Notes: generated by a model from the letters alone, not told the origin. A stretch of 38,858 bases of DNA from CAZNLL01 sp964573885 (GCA_964573885.1 CAZNLL010000020.1:1-38858); one strand, 5' to 3'; numbered from the stretch's first letter, positions 14,614 through 23,547 are shown. Numbers and translations are program-made.

Positions 14614-15015
14614 ATGCGCCGGAAGATAAGGATTTTGATGGCCAAGCCCGGCCTTGACGGGCATGACCGGGGGGCGAAGGCGGTGGCCAGGACCTTTTTG
14701 GACGAAGGCATGGAAGTCATTTACACCGGACTTCACCAAAGCCCCCAGCAGATCGTCAATACCGCGGTTCAGGAAGATGTGGACGTGATCGCCTTGAGCG
14801 TCCTCTCCGGGACCCACATGAGTGTGTGCAGAAAGATCATCCAGGGCCTGAAGGAGGCGGGTGCCCAAGACAAGACGCTCATCGTGGGAGGCACCATTGT
14901 GGAGGAGGATATCGCCCCCCTCAAAGAGGCGGGCGTGGCCGAGGTCTTTCCGCCCGGCTCTCCCATCGATGCCGGGGTCGAATACCTCCGTAAGCGATTC
15001 GCCGATCGCCTGTGA
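14614..15015 (+). CDS. Cobalamin-binding subunit of the acyl-CoA mutase
   Basis: 133 residues, the standalone B12 (Rossmann-like) domain: RILMAKPGLDGHDRGAKAVA carries the D-x-H-x-x-G motif (Asp15, His17, Gly20) whose His replaces the lower ligand of cobalamin. ALSVLSGTH and IVGGTIVEEDI line the nucleotide-loop pocket. It pairs with the preceding large subunit to form the adenosylcobalamin mutase. No MeaB/ArgK-type chaperone gene lies in this window. Last gene of the operon; a palindrome follows. Confidence 0.92.
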   Translation: MRRKIRILMAKPGLDGHDRGAKAVARTFLDEGMEVIYTGLHQSPQQIVNTAVQEDVDVIALSVLSGTHMSVCRKIIQGLKEAGAQDKTLIVGGTIVEEDIAPLKEAGVAEVFPPGSPIDAGVEYLRKRFADRL

Positions 15016-15043
15016 GGGGGAACGTTCCCCTTCGACCTTTTTA
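15013..15043. terminator. Palindrome between convergent genes
   Basis: GGGGAACGTTCCCC (15017-15030) followed by TTCGACCTTTTT. It lies between the converging ends of the mutase and PglZ-like genes and could stop transcripts from the left; the loop is very tight. Confidence 0.45.
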
Positions 15044-16012
15044 AATCCTCATGACCCAGGCCCAGGGCACAATCACCTCAAGGGGTGAATCCTTGCCGTG
15101 GAGGTAGCGGGGAGACTCATACTTATTGGCCGGGCTAAAGGAGGGATTTTCCACAAAGCCGTGGTCTGCAAAAAGGATCAGCAGGGTCCTTGAAGGAAGG
15201 GCCTTGAGGCGATAAAGAATCTCCAATCTCAGGTAACTGACCACATTGCCAAAGAGATGAGAAAGAGGGCCTTTTTCCGTGTGCACCTTCTCATCAATAC
15301 CGCTGACCTTCCAAAGCAGGTCCTGCACATCCCGGTCGCCATGAACCTTTCTCAATTCCTGGTCAAATCGTTCCATCTGGGGAGCCGTATCTGAAGGCTG
15401 GTTGACCCAGAAAACCCCTTCCCGCACGAAACGAAAGCGCTCGGGCATCTTTCCAAAAAAGTCCGACTTGATCTTTTCCCAGAGGTCCCAACGCATCCCG
15501 TCCATGAGCAGGTAAAGCACTCCGCTGTGTTCGGGGATATCCCTCTTCTTAGAGAGAAGCCAGGGAATGTCTTGGATCATCAAGGGACGGGGCCCCTCAC
15601 CCCTTTCCCATAAAGGGAGGGCCTGCCTGTAGAAGCGGGTGAACGCCCGGGTGACCTCTTGAAATCTCTGGTTAAAAGAATTCACTTCCTGTTTTAAAAA
15701 GGGGGGTGGAGACAGATTTATACGCTTAAGCATCTCGTAAAGCCCCTCCTTTAAGTAGGGGAGTGGAGAGAGGCCCTTAATCACCAGAGATTCCCACCGG
15801 GAAAAGGACTCCGGCCCCGAGGCCTCGGGGCCGGAGAGGCAGGTAAGAACGGATTTAAGATTATCCAGGACCTCAGATGTGAGCACGAAAGTATCCACGA
15901 TCATCTGACGGAGATTTGTGTCCGCGAGATCGTCCAACTGGATGACCGTTCTGATCTCGGGTATCTCAACCAGGTCCCCGATCTTCAAGGGCCTATTCTG
16001 GTCTTCTTCCAC
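15041..16012 (-). CDS. Short PglZ-like protein with DUF6079/BREX-type N-terminus
   Basis: 323 residues. The first ~60 (KIGDLVEIPEIRTVIQLDDL to LTCLSGPE) resemble the start of large BREX/Pgl-type ATPases (DUF6079, PglY/BrxC-like), where this stretch directly precedes a Walker A loop. Here no P-loop follows. The rest resembles a PglZ-type alkaline phosphatase-superfamily domain: GVLYLLMDGMRWDLWEKIKS (~160-180, metal-binding Asp), and LLILFADHGFVENPSF (~275-290, Asp-His). It may be a naturally compact protein or the product of an internal deletion joining the two ends of a large gene. It is 15 bases behind recQ in the same operon, which suggests a role in DNA defence or repair. Family assignment is by motif memory. 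Confidence 0.6.
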   Translation of the reverse strand: MEEDQNRPLKIGDLVEIPEIRTVIQLDDLADTNLRQMIVDTFVLTSEVLDNLKSVLTCLSGPEASGPESFSRWESLVIKGLSPLPYLKEGLYEMLKRINLSPPPFLKQEVNSFNQRFQEVTRAFTRFYRQALPLWERGEGPRPLMIQDIPWLLSKKRDIPEHSGVLYLLMDGMRWDLWEKIKSDFFGKMPERFRFVREGVFWVNQPSDTAPQMERFDQELRKVHGDRDVQDLLWKVSGIDEKVHTEKGPLSHLFGNVVSYLRLEILYRLKALPSRTLLILFADHGFVENPSFSPANKYESPRYLHGKDSPLEVIVPWAWVMRI

Positions 16013-16027
16013 CCTGTTTCTCCTCCA

Positions 16028-18424
16028 TTACCTGCTGGCTTCCTTTCTTATCTCATTCAGAAGCCTCAAAAAACGGTTTCCGTATTTCCGGAGGGTCACT
16101 TCACCCACCCCTGCGATTCCCAGAAGTTCGTTGGCGTTTGAGGGATCTTTTCTTGCCATCTCCCTCAGGGTCCGGTCTTGAAAAATGCAATAAGGAGGGA
16201 GCCTCTCCTCCTTGGCAATGGCGGATCTCAACTCACGAAGCCGTTCAAACACAGCCCTCTCTTCTCCTTGCCCCTGGATGGGGGGAACCGTTACGGGACT
16301 TTCCTCTTCCGGCGCCGGAGAAAGACGGACCTCTTCTTCCCCTCTCATGGCCCTGAATCCCCCTTCAGAGAGTTCCAGGACCCGGTATATTCGTTTTCCC
16401 ATGACGGTGCGGCGGGAGACAAAAAAGCCTATGGCCAGGAGTTCTTTGAGCCACGCTTGGATCTGGGCCAGTGTGTAATCGGAAAGAAGCCCGTACGTAG
16501 ACAGACGATGAAGGCCGAATTGAAAAATCATCCGGTCCCGGGAACCCCATAGGACTTTGGCCGCCATCTGCACCCCAAAGCGCCCTTTAAGGCGGGCCAC
16601 TCCGCTCAAGAGCTTAATGGCCAAAAGGGGATCCGTCTTCTCATCCCTGGCCTCGGTCCCTGTCTCATGGCCGCGGAGGCACAGATCACAGGCCCCGCAT
16701 CCACTCACTTTAAAGTCCTCCCCGAAATAGCGGAGCAGAAAATGCCGCCGGCAACGGGTGGTGGTGGCGTAGGCCACGACCTGATCCAGCTTTTCCATAT
16801 CGCTGGCCCGCCTTAACTGGAGTGTCTCGAAGTCGATCTCAAGATCATCAGGGCGGACGCGCTTCAGGACCCGCAGGCCACGGCCACGAAAGGGCGGGAT
16901 ATAATCCACCTCACCTCGGGCTTTCATTTCAGAAAGGGCCCTCTTTAGGGACTCATCGGTGATCCTTGATTTCACGGCCAGGTCACGGGGAAGAAAGCGG
17001 ATCCCCTCCGCGAGTTCTTCTTCTTTATAAGTCCGGGAAAGGGATAGAATCAGGGTCCTTCTGACCTTGGCCGCGGGTGGAAGGGTTCCTAGAATATCTG
17101 CCGGTTTTTTGCGGAAATAGAGTTCCCCCTGATTGTCCATATGGGGGACCCTCATCACGGCGCCTGCCTCTTCAAGGATTCTGACGGAAGAAGCCACGGC
17201 CATATCCTTAATCTTTTCCTCCCCCAACATGCCTATTTCGCGATAGGTCAGCCAGAGGAGATCCTCGGGCCTCTTTCGAATACGATCATAGACCGTATAG
17301 ATGGTCTCCCGGGAGGGATACCGCACTTCAATAAAGAATTCCTGAAGCCTCCTGTCCGCGGGTGAGTAGAGAAGCAAACAGGTTGCATCATCACCGTCCC
17401 GGCCCGCCCGACCGCTCTCCTGGTAGTAGGCCTCCATACTCCCCGGGAAGCTGTGATGGATGACCATCCGGATATCCGCGCGGTCAATGCCCATGCCAAA
17501 TGCATTGGTGGCCACCACCAAGTCCGCCCGGCCCTCCATAAAGTCTTCCTGGACCCTTGTCCTGTCTCCCTTATCCATGCCCGCATGATAGGCCTCCAAC
17601 TTCAGCCCGTCCTGCCGGCAGGCCTCCACAATCTGTTCTACCGCCTTTCTTGTCCCCGCATAGGTAATGGCTCCCCCGGTGACAGGCCGAAGCCGTTTTT
17701 TGATCATTTCCAGTTTCTCTCCATCACTCCCTACGGGGACCACTTCCCAGAAAAGATTACGCCGGTCAAAGCCCGTTATAAACACCCTGGGAGACCTCAT
17801 CTTGAGGTGCTTGACAATGTCGGTTCGTACCTTTTCAGTAGCGGTGGCTGTGAGAGCGATGATCTGGGGCCTGCCCATAATTCCCAAGGCATGGCCTATC
17901 TTGAGGTAGTCAGGCCTGAAATCATGCCCCCACTGGGAGATGCAGTGCGCCTCATCCAGGGCCACCATTGAGATCCGGGCCCTTTTCAGGGCACGAAGAA
18001 ACCCGGGATTCCTGAGCCGCTCAGGGGAAATATAGGCCAGCTTTGTTTCTCCTGAAACGATTTGGTTCAAAGACCCTTCTTGCTCCTTGCGGGACATGAG
18101 GCTGTGGACGGCTACGGCGGGGAGATCCAGGACACGAAGACCGTCGACCTGATCCTTCATAAGAGAGATGAGCGGAGAGATAACCAGGGTGATTCCCGGC
18201 CTTATGAATGCGGGAAGCTGGTAGCACAGGGATTTCCCCCCTCCCGTAGGCATGATGATCAGGGTGTCAGAATTCCCGAAGATGGATTCCAGGATCTCTT
18301 CCTGGCCGGGCCTGAAACGATCGAACCCAAAAACCCGTTCCATAAAGGCTCCGGCCTTCTTGAGTTCTCTTGCCCGCTCCCACTTGATCCTGGAAAACTC
18401 CGTCATCCGGCTGTCGTCTCTCAT
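16028..18424 (-). CDS. recQ: ATP-dependent DNA helicase RecQ
   Basis: 798 residues, about 190 longer than E. coli RecQ. Walker A MPTGGGKSLCYQL (58-70), DEAH ALDEAHCISQWGHDFRPDY (~155-173), motif IV-VI with YYQESGRAGRDGDDA. The zinc-binding module CRRHFLLRYFGEDF..CGACDLC comes unusually late, after an extra ~150-residue segment with winged-helix character (~400-550). A winged-helix RQC part and a C-terminal HRDC-like domain (LPPYCIFQDRTLREMARKDP, GIAGVGEVTLRKYG) follow. It unwinds DNA 3' to 5' in repair and fork processing. Start at ATG 18424 has AGGGGA upstream. It forms an operon with the PglZ-like gene. Confidence 0.92.
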   Translation of the reverse strand: MRDDSRMTEFSRIKWERARELKKAGAFMERVFGFDRFRPGQEEILESIFGNSDTLIIMPTGGGKSLCYQLPAFIRPGITLVISPLISLMKDQVDGLRVLDLPAVAVHSLMSRKEQEGSLNQIVSGETKLAYISPERLRNPGFLRALKRARISMVALDEAHCISQWGHDFRPDYLKIGHALGIMGRPQIIALTATATEKVRTDIVKHLKMRSPRVFITGFDRRNLFWEVVPVGSDGEKLEMIKKRLRPVTGGAITYAGTRKAVEQIVEACRQDGLKLEAYHAGMDKGDRTRVQEDFMEGRADLVVATNAFGMGIDRADIRMVIHHSFPGSMEAYYQESGRAGRDGDDATCLLLYSPADRRLQEFFIEVRYPSRETIYTVYDRIRKRPEDLLWLTYREIGMLGEEKIKDMAVASSVRILEEAGAVMRVPHMDNQGELYFRKKPADILGTLPPAAKVRRTLILSLSRTYKEEELAEGIRFLPRDLAVKSRITDESLKRALSEMKARGEVDYIPPFRGRGLRVLKRVRPDDLEIDFETLQLRRASDMEKLDQVVAYATTTRCRRHFLLRYFGEDFKVSGCGACDLCLRGHETGTEARDEKTDPLLAIKLLSGVARLKGRFGVQMAAKVLWGSRDRMIFQFGLHRLSTYGLLSDYTLAQIQAWLKELLAIGFFVSRRTVMGKRIYRVLELSEGGFRAMRGEEEVRLSPAPEEESPVTVPPIQGQGEERAVFERLRELRSAIAKEERLPPYCIFQDRTLREMARKDPSNANELLGIAGVGEVTLRKYGNRFLRLLNEIRKEASR

Positions 18425-18509
18425 GGTTGGTCCCCTGAAGGTTTTTCTCTGAAAACCCTACCTTATCCCCTCACCCGATTTCAATACAAATACCGCCATG
18501 GATGGGGAA

Positions 18510-18539
18510 TTGGTCTTGTCTTACGGGGATCAATATTAT
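18510..18539 (+). promoter_or_regulatory. Weak candidate promoter for the RND efflux operon
   Basis: TTGGTC (18510-18515) and TATTAT (18534-18539) are separated by 18 bases and lie about 65 bases before the membrane-fusion gene. Only a partial match to consensus. Confidence 0.3.
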
Positions 18540-18603
18540 AACGTGGCCCTGCATTATTCCAAAAACCCATCTTGAAATGCTTATTCCAGAAAAAGATGAT
18601 CCC

Positions 18604-19716
18604 ATGAAAGATTCATTATTGCCTCTATGCCTGCTTATAGTCTTTTTGGGGTGCTCCGAGGCACCTCAGGCCCAGCCGGCCAAGGCCCCCGAGATCCCGG
18701 TAACGGTCGCCCAGGTGGTCTCCAAGGACATGCCCCTTGCGGTGGATGCCCCCGGCACGGTTGAACCGGTCCGGACCGTCACCATCCTCTCCCGGATCAC
18801 CGGTCAACTGGAGAAGATCGGTTTTCGGGAAGGAGAGGATGTGGTCAAAGGCCGCACGCTCTTTACCCTGGATCAGGCCCCTTTCTTGGAAGAGGTGAAG
18901 AAGGCCGAATCCCGGCTCCTTCAAAACAAGGCCCTCTTGAAATTCCAAATGGCCGAGGCCCGGCGCTATGAAAACATTACCAAAGGGGGTGCTGTTTCCG
19001 AGTCCGACGTGGAAAAGACCCGCGCCCAGGCCCTGGCCACCCAGGCCCTGATCCAGGCCGATGGCGCGGCCCTGGAACAGGCCCGACTGGACCACTCCTA
19101 CTGCACCATCAAGGCGCCCTTTTCGGGCCGAACCGGCCGTTACCTGGTCAATGAAGGGGCCATTGTGGAGGCCAACATCACCCCCCTCACGGTGATCCAC
19201 CAGATATCGCCCATTGATGTCTCCTTTTCAGTCCCCGAAAGGCGCCTGCCCCAGATACAGCGTTTCTGGAAACAGCACCCTTTGAAGGTCCTGGCCTCCC
19301 CCGGAGAGGAAAAGACCCCCCGGCACGAAGGAAAGCTGGTCTTTCTGGATAACGCCATTGATACGGCGACGGGTATGCTTTTTCTCAAGGCCCGCTTTGA
19401 GAACAGGGACAGGGGCCTCTGGCCGGGGCAATATGTGCGGGCAAGCCTCATCCTGTATCATGAAAAGAACGCCGTCACCGTCCCCAAGAGGGCCGTCATG
19501 CTCGGGCAAAAGGGAAATTATGTGTTTGTGGTGAAACCGGACATGACGGTTGAGTCGAGAGAGGTCGCCGTGGATCGGCGGGTGGACGGCGATGCCGTGA
19601 TTGCCTCTGGTCTTAAACCCGGTGAAACCGTGGTGTTGACCGGCCAGAACAAGCTCCAAAAGGGTTTCCATGTCGAAATCCTGACCCCTTCAAGGCACCA
19701 GATCCACCGGCGGTGA
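18604..19716 (+). CDS. RND efflux membrane-fusion lipoprotein (HlyD/AcrA family)
   Basis: 371 residues from ATG 18604. The start is set by a lipoprotein signal, KDSLLPLCLLIVFLGC, with the lipobox FLGC; the longer frame to 18502 would hide it. Then come the barrel-sandwich/lipoyl halves (GTVEPVRTVTILSRITGQLE; SYCTIKAPFSGRTGRYLVNE), an alpha-helical hairpin (~90-150) and a beta-barrel (RNRDRGLWPGQYVRA-like segment, VTVPKRAVMLGQKGNYVFVV). It links the inner-membrane pump encoded next to an outer-membrane channel; no TolC-type gene is in the window. The pump gene starts 36 bases later. Confidence 0.9.
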   Translation: MKDSLLPLCLLIVFLGCSEAPQAQPAKAPEIPVTVAQVVSKDMPLAVDAPGTVEPVRTVTILSRITGQLEKIGFREGEDVVKGRTLFTLDQAPFLEEVKKAESRLLQNKALLKFQMAEARRYENITKGGAVSESDVEKTRAQALATQALIQADGAALEQARLDHSYCTIKAPFSGRTGRYLVNEGAIVEANITPLTVIHQISPIDVSFSVPERRLPQIQRFWKQHPLKVLASPGEEKTPRHEGKLVFLDNAIDTATGMLFLKARFENRDRGLWPGQYVRASLILYHEKNAVTVPKRAVMLGQKGNYVFVVKPDMTVESREVAVDRRVDGDAVIASGLKPGETVVLTGQNKLQKGFHVEILTPSRHQIHRR

Positions 19717-19752
19717 TGCATCCCCAACCCGCAGTCATGAGGAAAACCCTCC

Positions 19753-22700
19753 ATGAACATCTCTGAAATATGGATTCGAAGACCGGTCATGACCACCATG
19801 GTCATGCTGGGGGTGATGTTCCTGGGGTTCCTCAGCTATGACAAGCTTCCCATCAGCAACCTCCCCAACGTGGATTTCCCCACCATCAGTGTCAAGGCCT
19901 ATCTCCCCGGGGCGAATCCCGAGATTATGGCGGCGACCGTGGCCACCCCTTTGGAAAAGCAGTTTTCCGCCATAGCCGGCATCGATTCCATGACCTCCAC
20001 GAGCACCCTCGGCCAAAGCACCATAAATATCCAGTTCAACCTGGCCCGCGATATCGATGCCGCGGCCCTGGATGTAAACGCCGCCATCGCCGCGGCCATG
20101 GGTGTGTTGCCGGAAAGTATGCCCAATCCGCCCACCTATAAGAAGGTCAATCCCGCTGACATGCCCATTGTATTTATCGCCATGACCGCGGACGAGTTGC
20201 CCGTGAGTGACCTCCAGGCCTTTTCTGAAGACGTCCTGATTCCAAATCTGTCTACCATCAACGGCATTGCCGATATTGATGTGGTTCCCACCCAGCGCTA
20301 TGCCGTAAGGATCCAGGTCAATCCTCTCGCCTTGGCCAGCCGGGGCATCGGCATCAATGAGGTGGCCGATGCCGTGTCTGCCGGGAATGTCAACCTCCCG
20401 GGCGGGACCCTGGACGGGACCAAAACGGCCTATACCCTGGAGAGCAACGGCCAGCTCATGAAGGCCGAGGACTATAACGGTCTTATCATCTCTTATCAAA
20501 ACGGCTATCCGGTGCGCATCCAGGACATCGGCAGGGCGGTGGCCAGCGTGGAAAACAACCGCTCCACCAGCTGGTGCTTTCGCGAGGGCCGCAAAGAAAA
20601 GGGCGTGGTTGTCAGGGTCCGAAAGCAGGTAGGCGCCAACACGGTCCTGCTGGCCGATCAGATCCGGGCCAAACTTCCCAAGATCGCCGCCTCCATGCCC
20701 GGGGCCATGAGCATGGATATCCTCTACGATCAGTCCCTCTTCATCAAGGATTCCATTCGGGATGTCCAGTATACCATGATCCTGACCATCTGCCTGGTCC
20801 TGGTGGTCATGTTTTTGTTTATCCGGGCCTTGAGACCCACGGTCATTCCCAGCGTGGTCATTCCCCTGTCCCTGGTGGCCACATTCCCCATAATGGCGGT
20901 CAACGGGTACACCCTTAACAACCTCTCCCTCATGGCCATGACCCTGGCCATTGGATTTGTTGTGGATGATGCCATCGTGGTGGTAGAAAACATCATCCGC
21001 CGCATGGAGAAGGGGGAGACCGCCCAGGAGGCCTCCCTCAGGGGTTCCCGCGAAATCGGCTTTACCATCCTTTCCATGACCGTTTCCCTGGTGGCGGTGT
21101 TCATCCCCATCATGTTCATGGGCGGCATTATCGGCCGACTTTTCAGGGAATTCGCCGTGGTCATTACAGCGGCCATCCTGTTTTCAGGATTTTTCTCCCT
21201 CACCCTCACTCCCATGCTCAGCAACCGGTTTTTGAAGGGTTTGACCGCCAAGAACCGGGGCCGGTTATACCGTTTCTCTGAAAGGATTTTGGAGGGAGCC
21301 ACCGCCCTTTACGGCAAAAGCCTCGGTTTCTGCCTCAACCGCCGATTCTGGATGCTGGTGCTGACTGTGGCCGTTGTGGTGAGCATGGTCTATCTGTTCG
21401 ACCGCATCCCCAAGGGCTTTATTCCCAACCAGGACCAGAATTTCTTTCGTGTCTTCTCACAGGCCGACGACAGGACCTCTTATGAGGAGATGTTTCGCAT
21501 CCAGGATGCCCTGGATGAGATCATCATGGACGATCCCGCGGTGGCCGCTTCCAAAATGGGGGCCATCGCCGGTTTTTCCGGCGACAATAACGGCATCGCC
21601 TTTATCAGCCTCAAGGAACGGGCAGAGAGGGAGGTTACAGTGGATGAAATCATCACCCGCCTTCGCCCCAAATTGAACCGGATTCCCGGGGTGTTCGTCT
21701 CCCTCACCAATCCCCCCCTCATCACCATCGGATCCCGACTGGCCACCACCCAGTGGCAATTCACCCTTCAGAGCACGGACCTGGATGATCTCTATGAATA
21801 TGGCCGCATCATGGAGGACAAACTCAGGGCCATGCCGGCCCTGGCGGACGTCAAATCAGACCTCATGTTCAGAAGACCCACCGTGGAAATCAAGATCGAT
21901 CGAGACATGGCCTCCTCCTACGGGCTGACCCTGGAGCAGATCCAGGACGCCTTTTATTCCGGATATGCCTCCCGCCAGATTTCAACCATTTACACCTCAA
22001 GCAATTTCTACTACGTGTACCTGGAGTTGCTGCCCCAGTACCGGGTACAGCCCGAATGTTTGAAACAGCTCTATATCCGCTCTTCATCCGGCAGATTGGT
22101 CCCCCTGGAGCAGGTGGCGGAATTTACGGAATCCGTATCCCCCCTCAGTGTCAACCATTCAGGCCAGATCCCCTGTGCCAACATATTCTTCAACCTCAAA
22201 CCCGGGGCCTCCATCGGCGGCGTCATCCAGGAAGTCACAGCCTTTGCCCAACAAAGGCTTCCAACCACCATGAGCACCGGATTTCAGGGCTCGGCCCAGG
22301 CCTTCCAGTCATCCTTTGCCAGCATGGGATTTCTGCTTCTGGTTACCGTCCTGGTCATCTACATGATTCTGGGCATCCTCTACGAAAGCTTTATCCACCC
22401 CATCACCATCCTCACGGCCTTGCCCCTGGCCGGATTCGGAGCCCTTGCCGCACTCACCCTTTTTCACAAGGAGCTCGACCTGTATGCCTACCTGGGGCTG
22501 ATTCTGCTGGTGGGCATCGTGAAAAAAAACGGGATCATGATGGTGGACTTCGCCCTGGAAGCGGAGCGGCGGCAGAGGCTGACCCCGGTGGACTCCATCC
22601 ACCAGGCCTGCCTCATCCGCTTCAGGCCCATCATGATGACCACCCTGGCCGCCTTAATCGGGGCCTTGCCCATCGCCCTGGGGCTCGGGGCCGGGGGCGA

Positions 22701-22857
22701 GGCCCGGCAATCGCTGGGCATATCCGTGGTGGGGGGCTTGATCTTCTCCCAACTGATGACCCTTTATATTACCCCGGTCTTCTATGTGTACCTGGATGAA
22801 TTAAGCCAATGGGTAAACCGTAGAAAAAAGACCGACCTCGCTGAGAGGACCCGTTAA
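19753..22857 (+). CDS. RND efflux transporter (HAE1/MdtBC/AcrB family)
   Basis: 1034 residues, full length. N-terminal WIRRPVMTTMVMLGVMFLGF is TM1. PN..V-x-F-P-T-I-x-V and GANPEIMAATVATPLEKQ are porter-domain landmarks. The TM4 proton-relay motif GFVVDDAIVVVENIIRRMEK carries the Asp-Asp pair, and TM10-11 include GLILLVGIVKKNGIMMVDFA and TTLAALIGALPIALGLGAGG. A proton-driven inner-membrane pump for drugs, bile-like compounds or metabolites; the substrate cannot be predicted. Its stop overlaps the start of a DUF47 gene by one base (TAATG), an uncommon partner. Confidence 0.94.
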   Translation: MNISEIWIRRPVMTTMVMLGVMFLGFLSYDKLPISNLPNVDFPTISVKAYLPGANPEIMAATVATPLEKQFSAIAGIDSMTSTSTLGQSTINIQFNLARDIDAAALDVNAAIAAAMGVLPESMPNPPTYKKVNPADMPIVFIAMTADELPVSDLQAFSEDVLIPNLSTINGIADIDVVPTQRYAVRIQVNPLALASRGIGINEVADAVSAGNVNLPGGTLDGTKTAYTLESNGQLMKAEDYNGLIISYQNGYPVRIQDIGRAVASVENNRSTSWCFREGRKEKGVVVRVRKQVGANTVLLADQIRAKLPKIAASMPGAMSMDILYDQSLFIKDSIRDVQYTMILTICLVLVVMFLFIRALRPTVIPSVVIPLSLVATFPIMAVNGYTLNNLSLMAMTLAIGFVVDDAIVVVENIIRRMEKGETAQEASLRGSREIGFTILSMTVSLVAVFIPIMFMGGIIGRLFREFAVVITAAILFSGFFSLTLTPMLSNRFLKGLTAKNRGRLYRFSERILEGATALYGKSLGFCLNRRFWMLVLTVAVVVSMVYLFDRIPKGFIPNQDQNFFRVFSQADDRTSYEEMFRIQDALDEIIMDDPAVAASKMGAIAGFSGDNNGIAFISLKERAEREVTVDEIITRLRPKLNRIPGVFVSLTNPPLITIGSRLATTQWQFTLQSTDLDDLYEYGRIMEDKLRAMPALADVKSDLMFRRPTVEIKIDRDMASSYGLTLEQIQDAFYSGYASRQISTIYTSSNFYYVYLELLPQYRVQPECLKQLYIRSSSGRLVPLEQVAEFTESVSPLSVNHSGQIPCANIFFNLKPGASIGGVIQEVTAFAQQRLPTTMSTGFQGSAQAFQSSFASMGFLLLVTVLVIYMILGILYESFIHPITILTALPLAGFGALAALTLFHKELDLYAYLGLILLVGIVKKNGIMMVDFALEAERRQRLTPVDSIHQACLIRFRPIMMTTLAALIGALPIALGLGAGGEARQSLGISVVGGLIFSQLMTLYITPVFYVYLDELSQWVNRRKKTDLAERTR

Positions 22858-23486
22858 TGAGCTTTGGACTCTTCCATCCCGACTTTCCCTTTCATCGCCT
22901 GTTTCAGGATCAGTGGGCCATTCTGAACCAAGCCATGGTCCTTTTACAGGACATATTGAGAGATTTAAGCGACCTTCGCGTGAGGTGTGCGGAAATCCAC
23001 ACCCTGGAGACTCGGCAGATCCGTGTTTCCAGAGAAATCCTCCGGGAGCTCTCCCTCACCCTTATTCAGCCGGTGGAACGTCAGGATGTCTACGAATTGA
23101 ACCGGGCCTTTGAAGAAACCATGAGGGGGGTCAAGGCCGTGTCCACCCGGGCCGGGTTGTACGGCTTTACCGCACCCAGACCTGCGGCCCTGCAAATCGG
23201 TACGAACCTGGTGGAACTGCTGGCCGAGGTGGGCGGTGTTCTTGAGAACCTGCGAACCATCACCCCCACGACCCTGCCGGTGGAAAAAATGGATGCCCTC
23301 CGTGAAGAAACCCGCATGTTATTCCTGGTCGGCCTTGGAGAGCTCTATGAAGACCGTGCCGAAGGGATCAGCGATCTACTGGAGATCATGAAATGGGCCC
23401 AAATCTACGATCGCCTGGAGACGACCTTTGATCGGACCGGAGAGATCATCACTGCGGTTTCGGGGATTATCTTAAAGAATCTGTAA
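22857..23486 (+). CDS. DUF47/PhoU-like family protein
   Basis: 209 residues, nearly all helical. The helices LHTLETRQIRVSREIL-like (~44-60), QPVERQDVYELNRAFEETMR (~73-92), LEIMKWAQIYDRLETTFDRT and GEIITAVSGIILKNL match the DUF47 (PhoU-like) pattern, in which acidic helix residues bind metal clusters. Family members usually sit beside a PiT phosphate transporter and are thought to regulate it. Here it overlaps the RND pump stop by one base, so it is translationally coupled to the pump. Whether it regulates the pump or phosphate uptake is open. A strong terminator follows. Confidence 0.75.
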   Translation: MSFGLFHPDFPFHRLFQDQWAILNQAMVLLQDILRDLSDLRVRCAEIHTLETRQIRVSREILRELSLTLIQPVERQDVYELNRAFEETMRGVKAVSTRAGLYGFTAPRPAALQIGTNLVELLAEVGGVLENLRTITPTTLPVEKMDALREETRMLFLVGLGELYEDRAEGISDLLEIMKWAQIYDRLETTFDRTGEIITAVSGIILKNL

Positions 23487-23510
23487 AAAAAGGAAGCCTT
23501 TGCCATTATA

Positions 23511-23547
23511 AAACCCGCAGACCCCTAAGGATCCGCGGGTTTTTTTG
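23511..23547 (+). terminator. Rho-independent terminator of the RND-DUF47 operon
   Basis: AAACCCGC (23511-23518) pairs with GCGGGTTT (23535-23542) and is followed by a run of T to 23546. It closes the operon 25 bases after the DUF47 stop. Confidence 0.85.

Noticed and set aside
15041..18424. A BREX phage-defence island
   Set aside because: Apart from a PglZ-like domain and a DUF6079-like N-terminus there is no BrxL, PglX, BrxA/B or full ATPase nearby.
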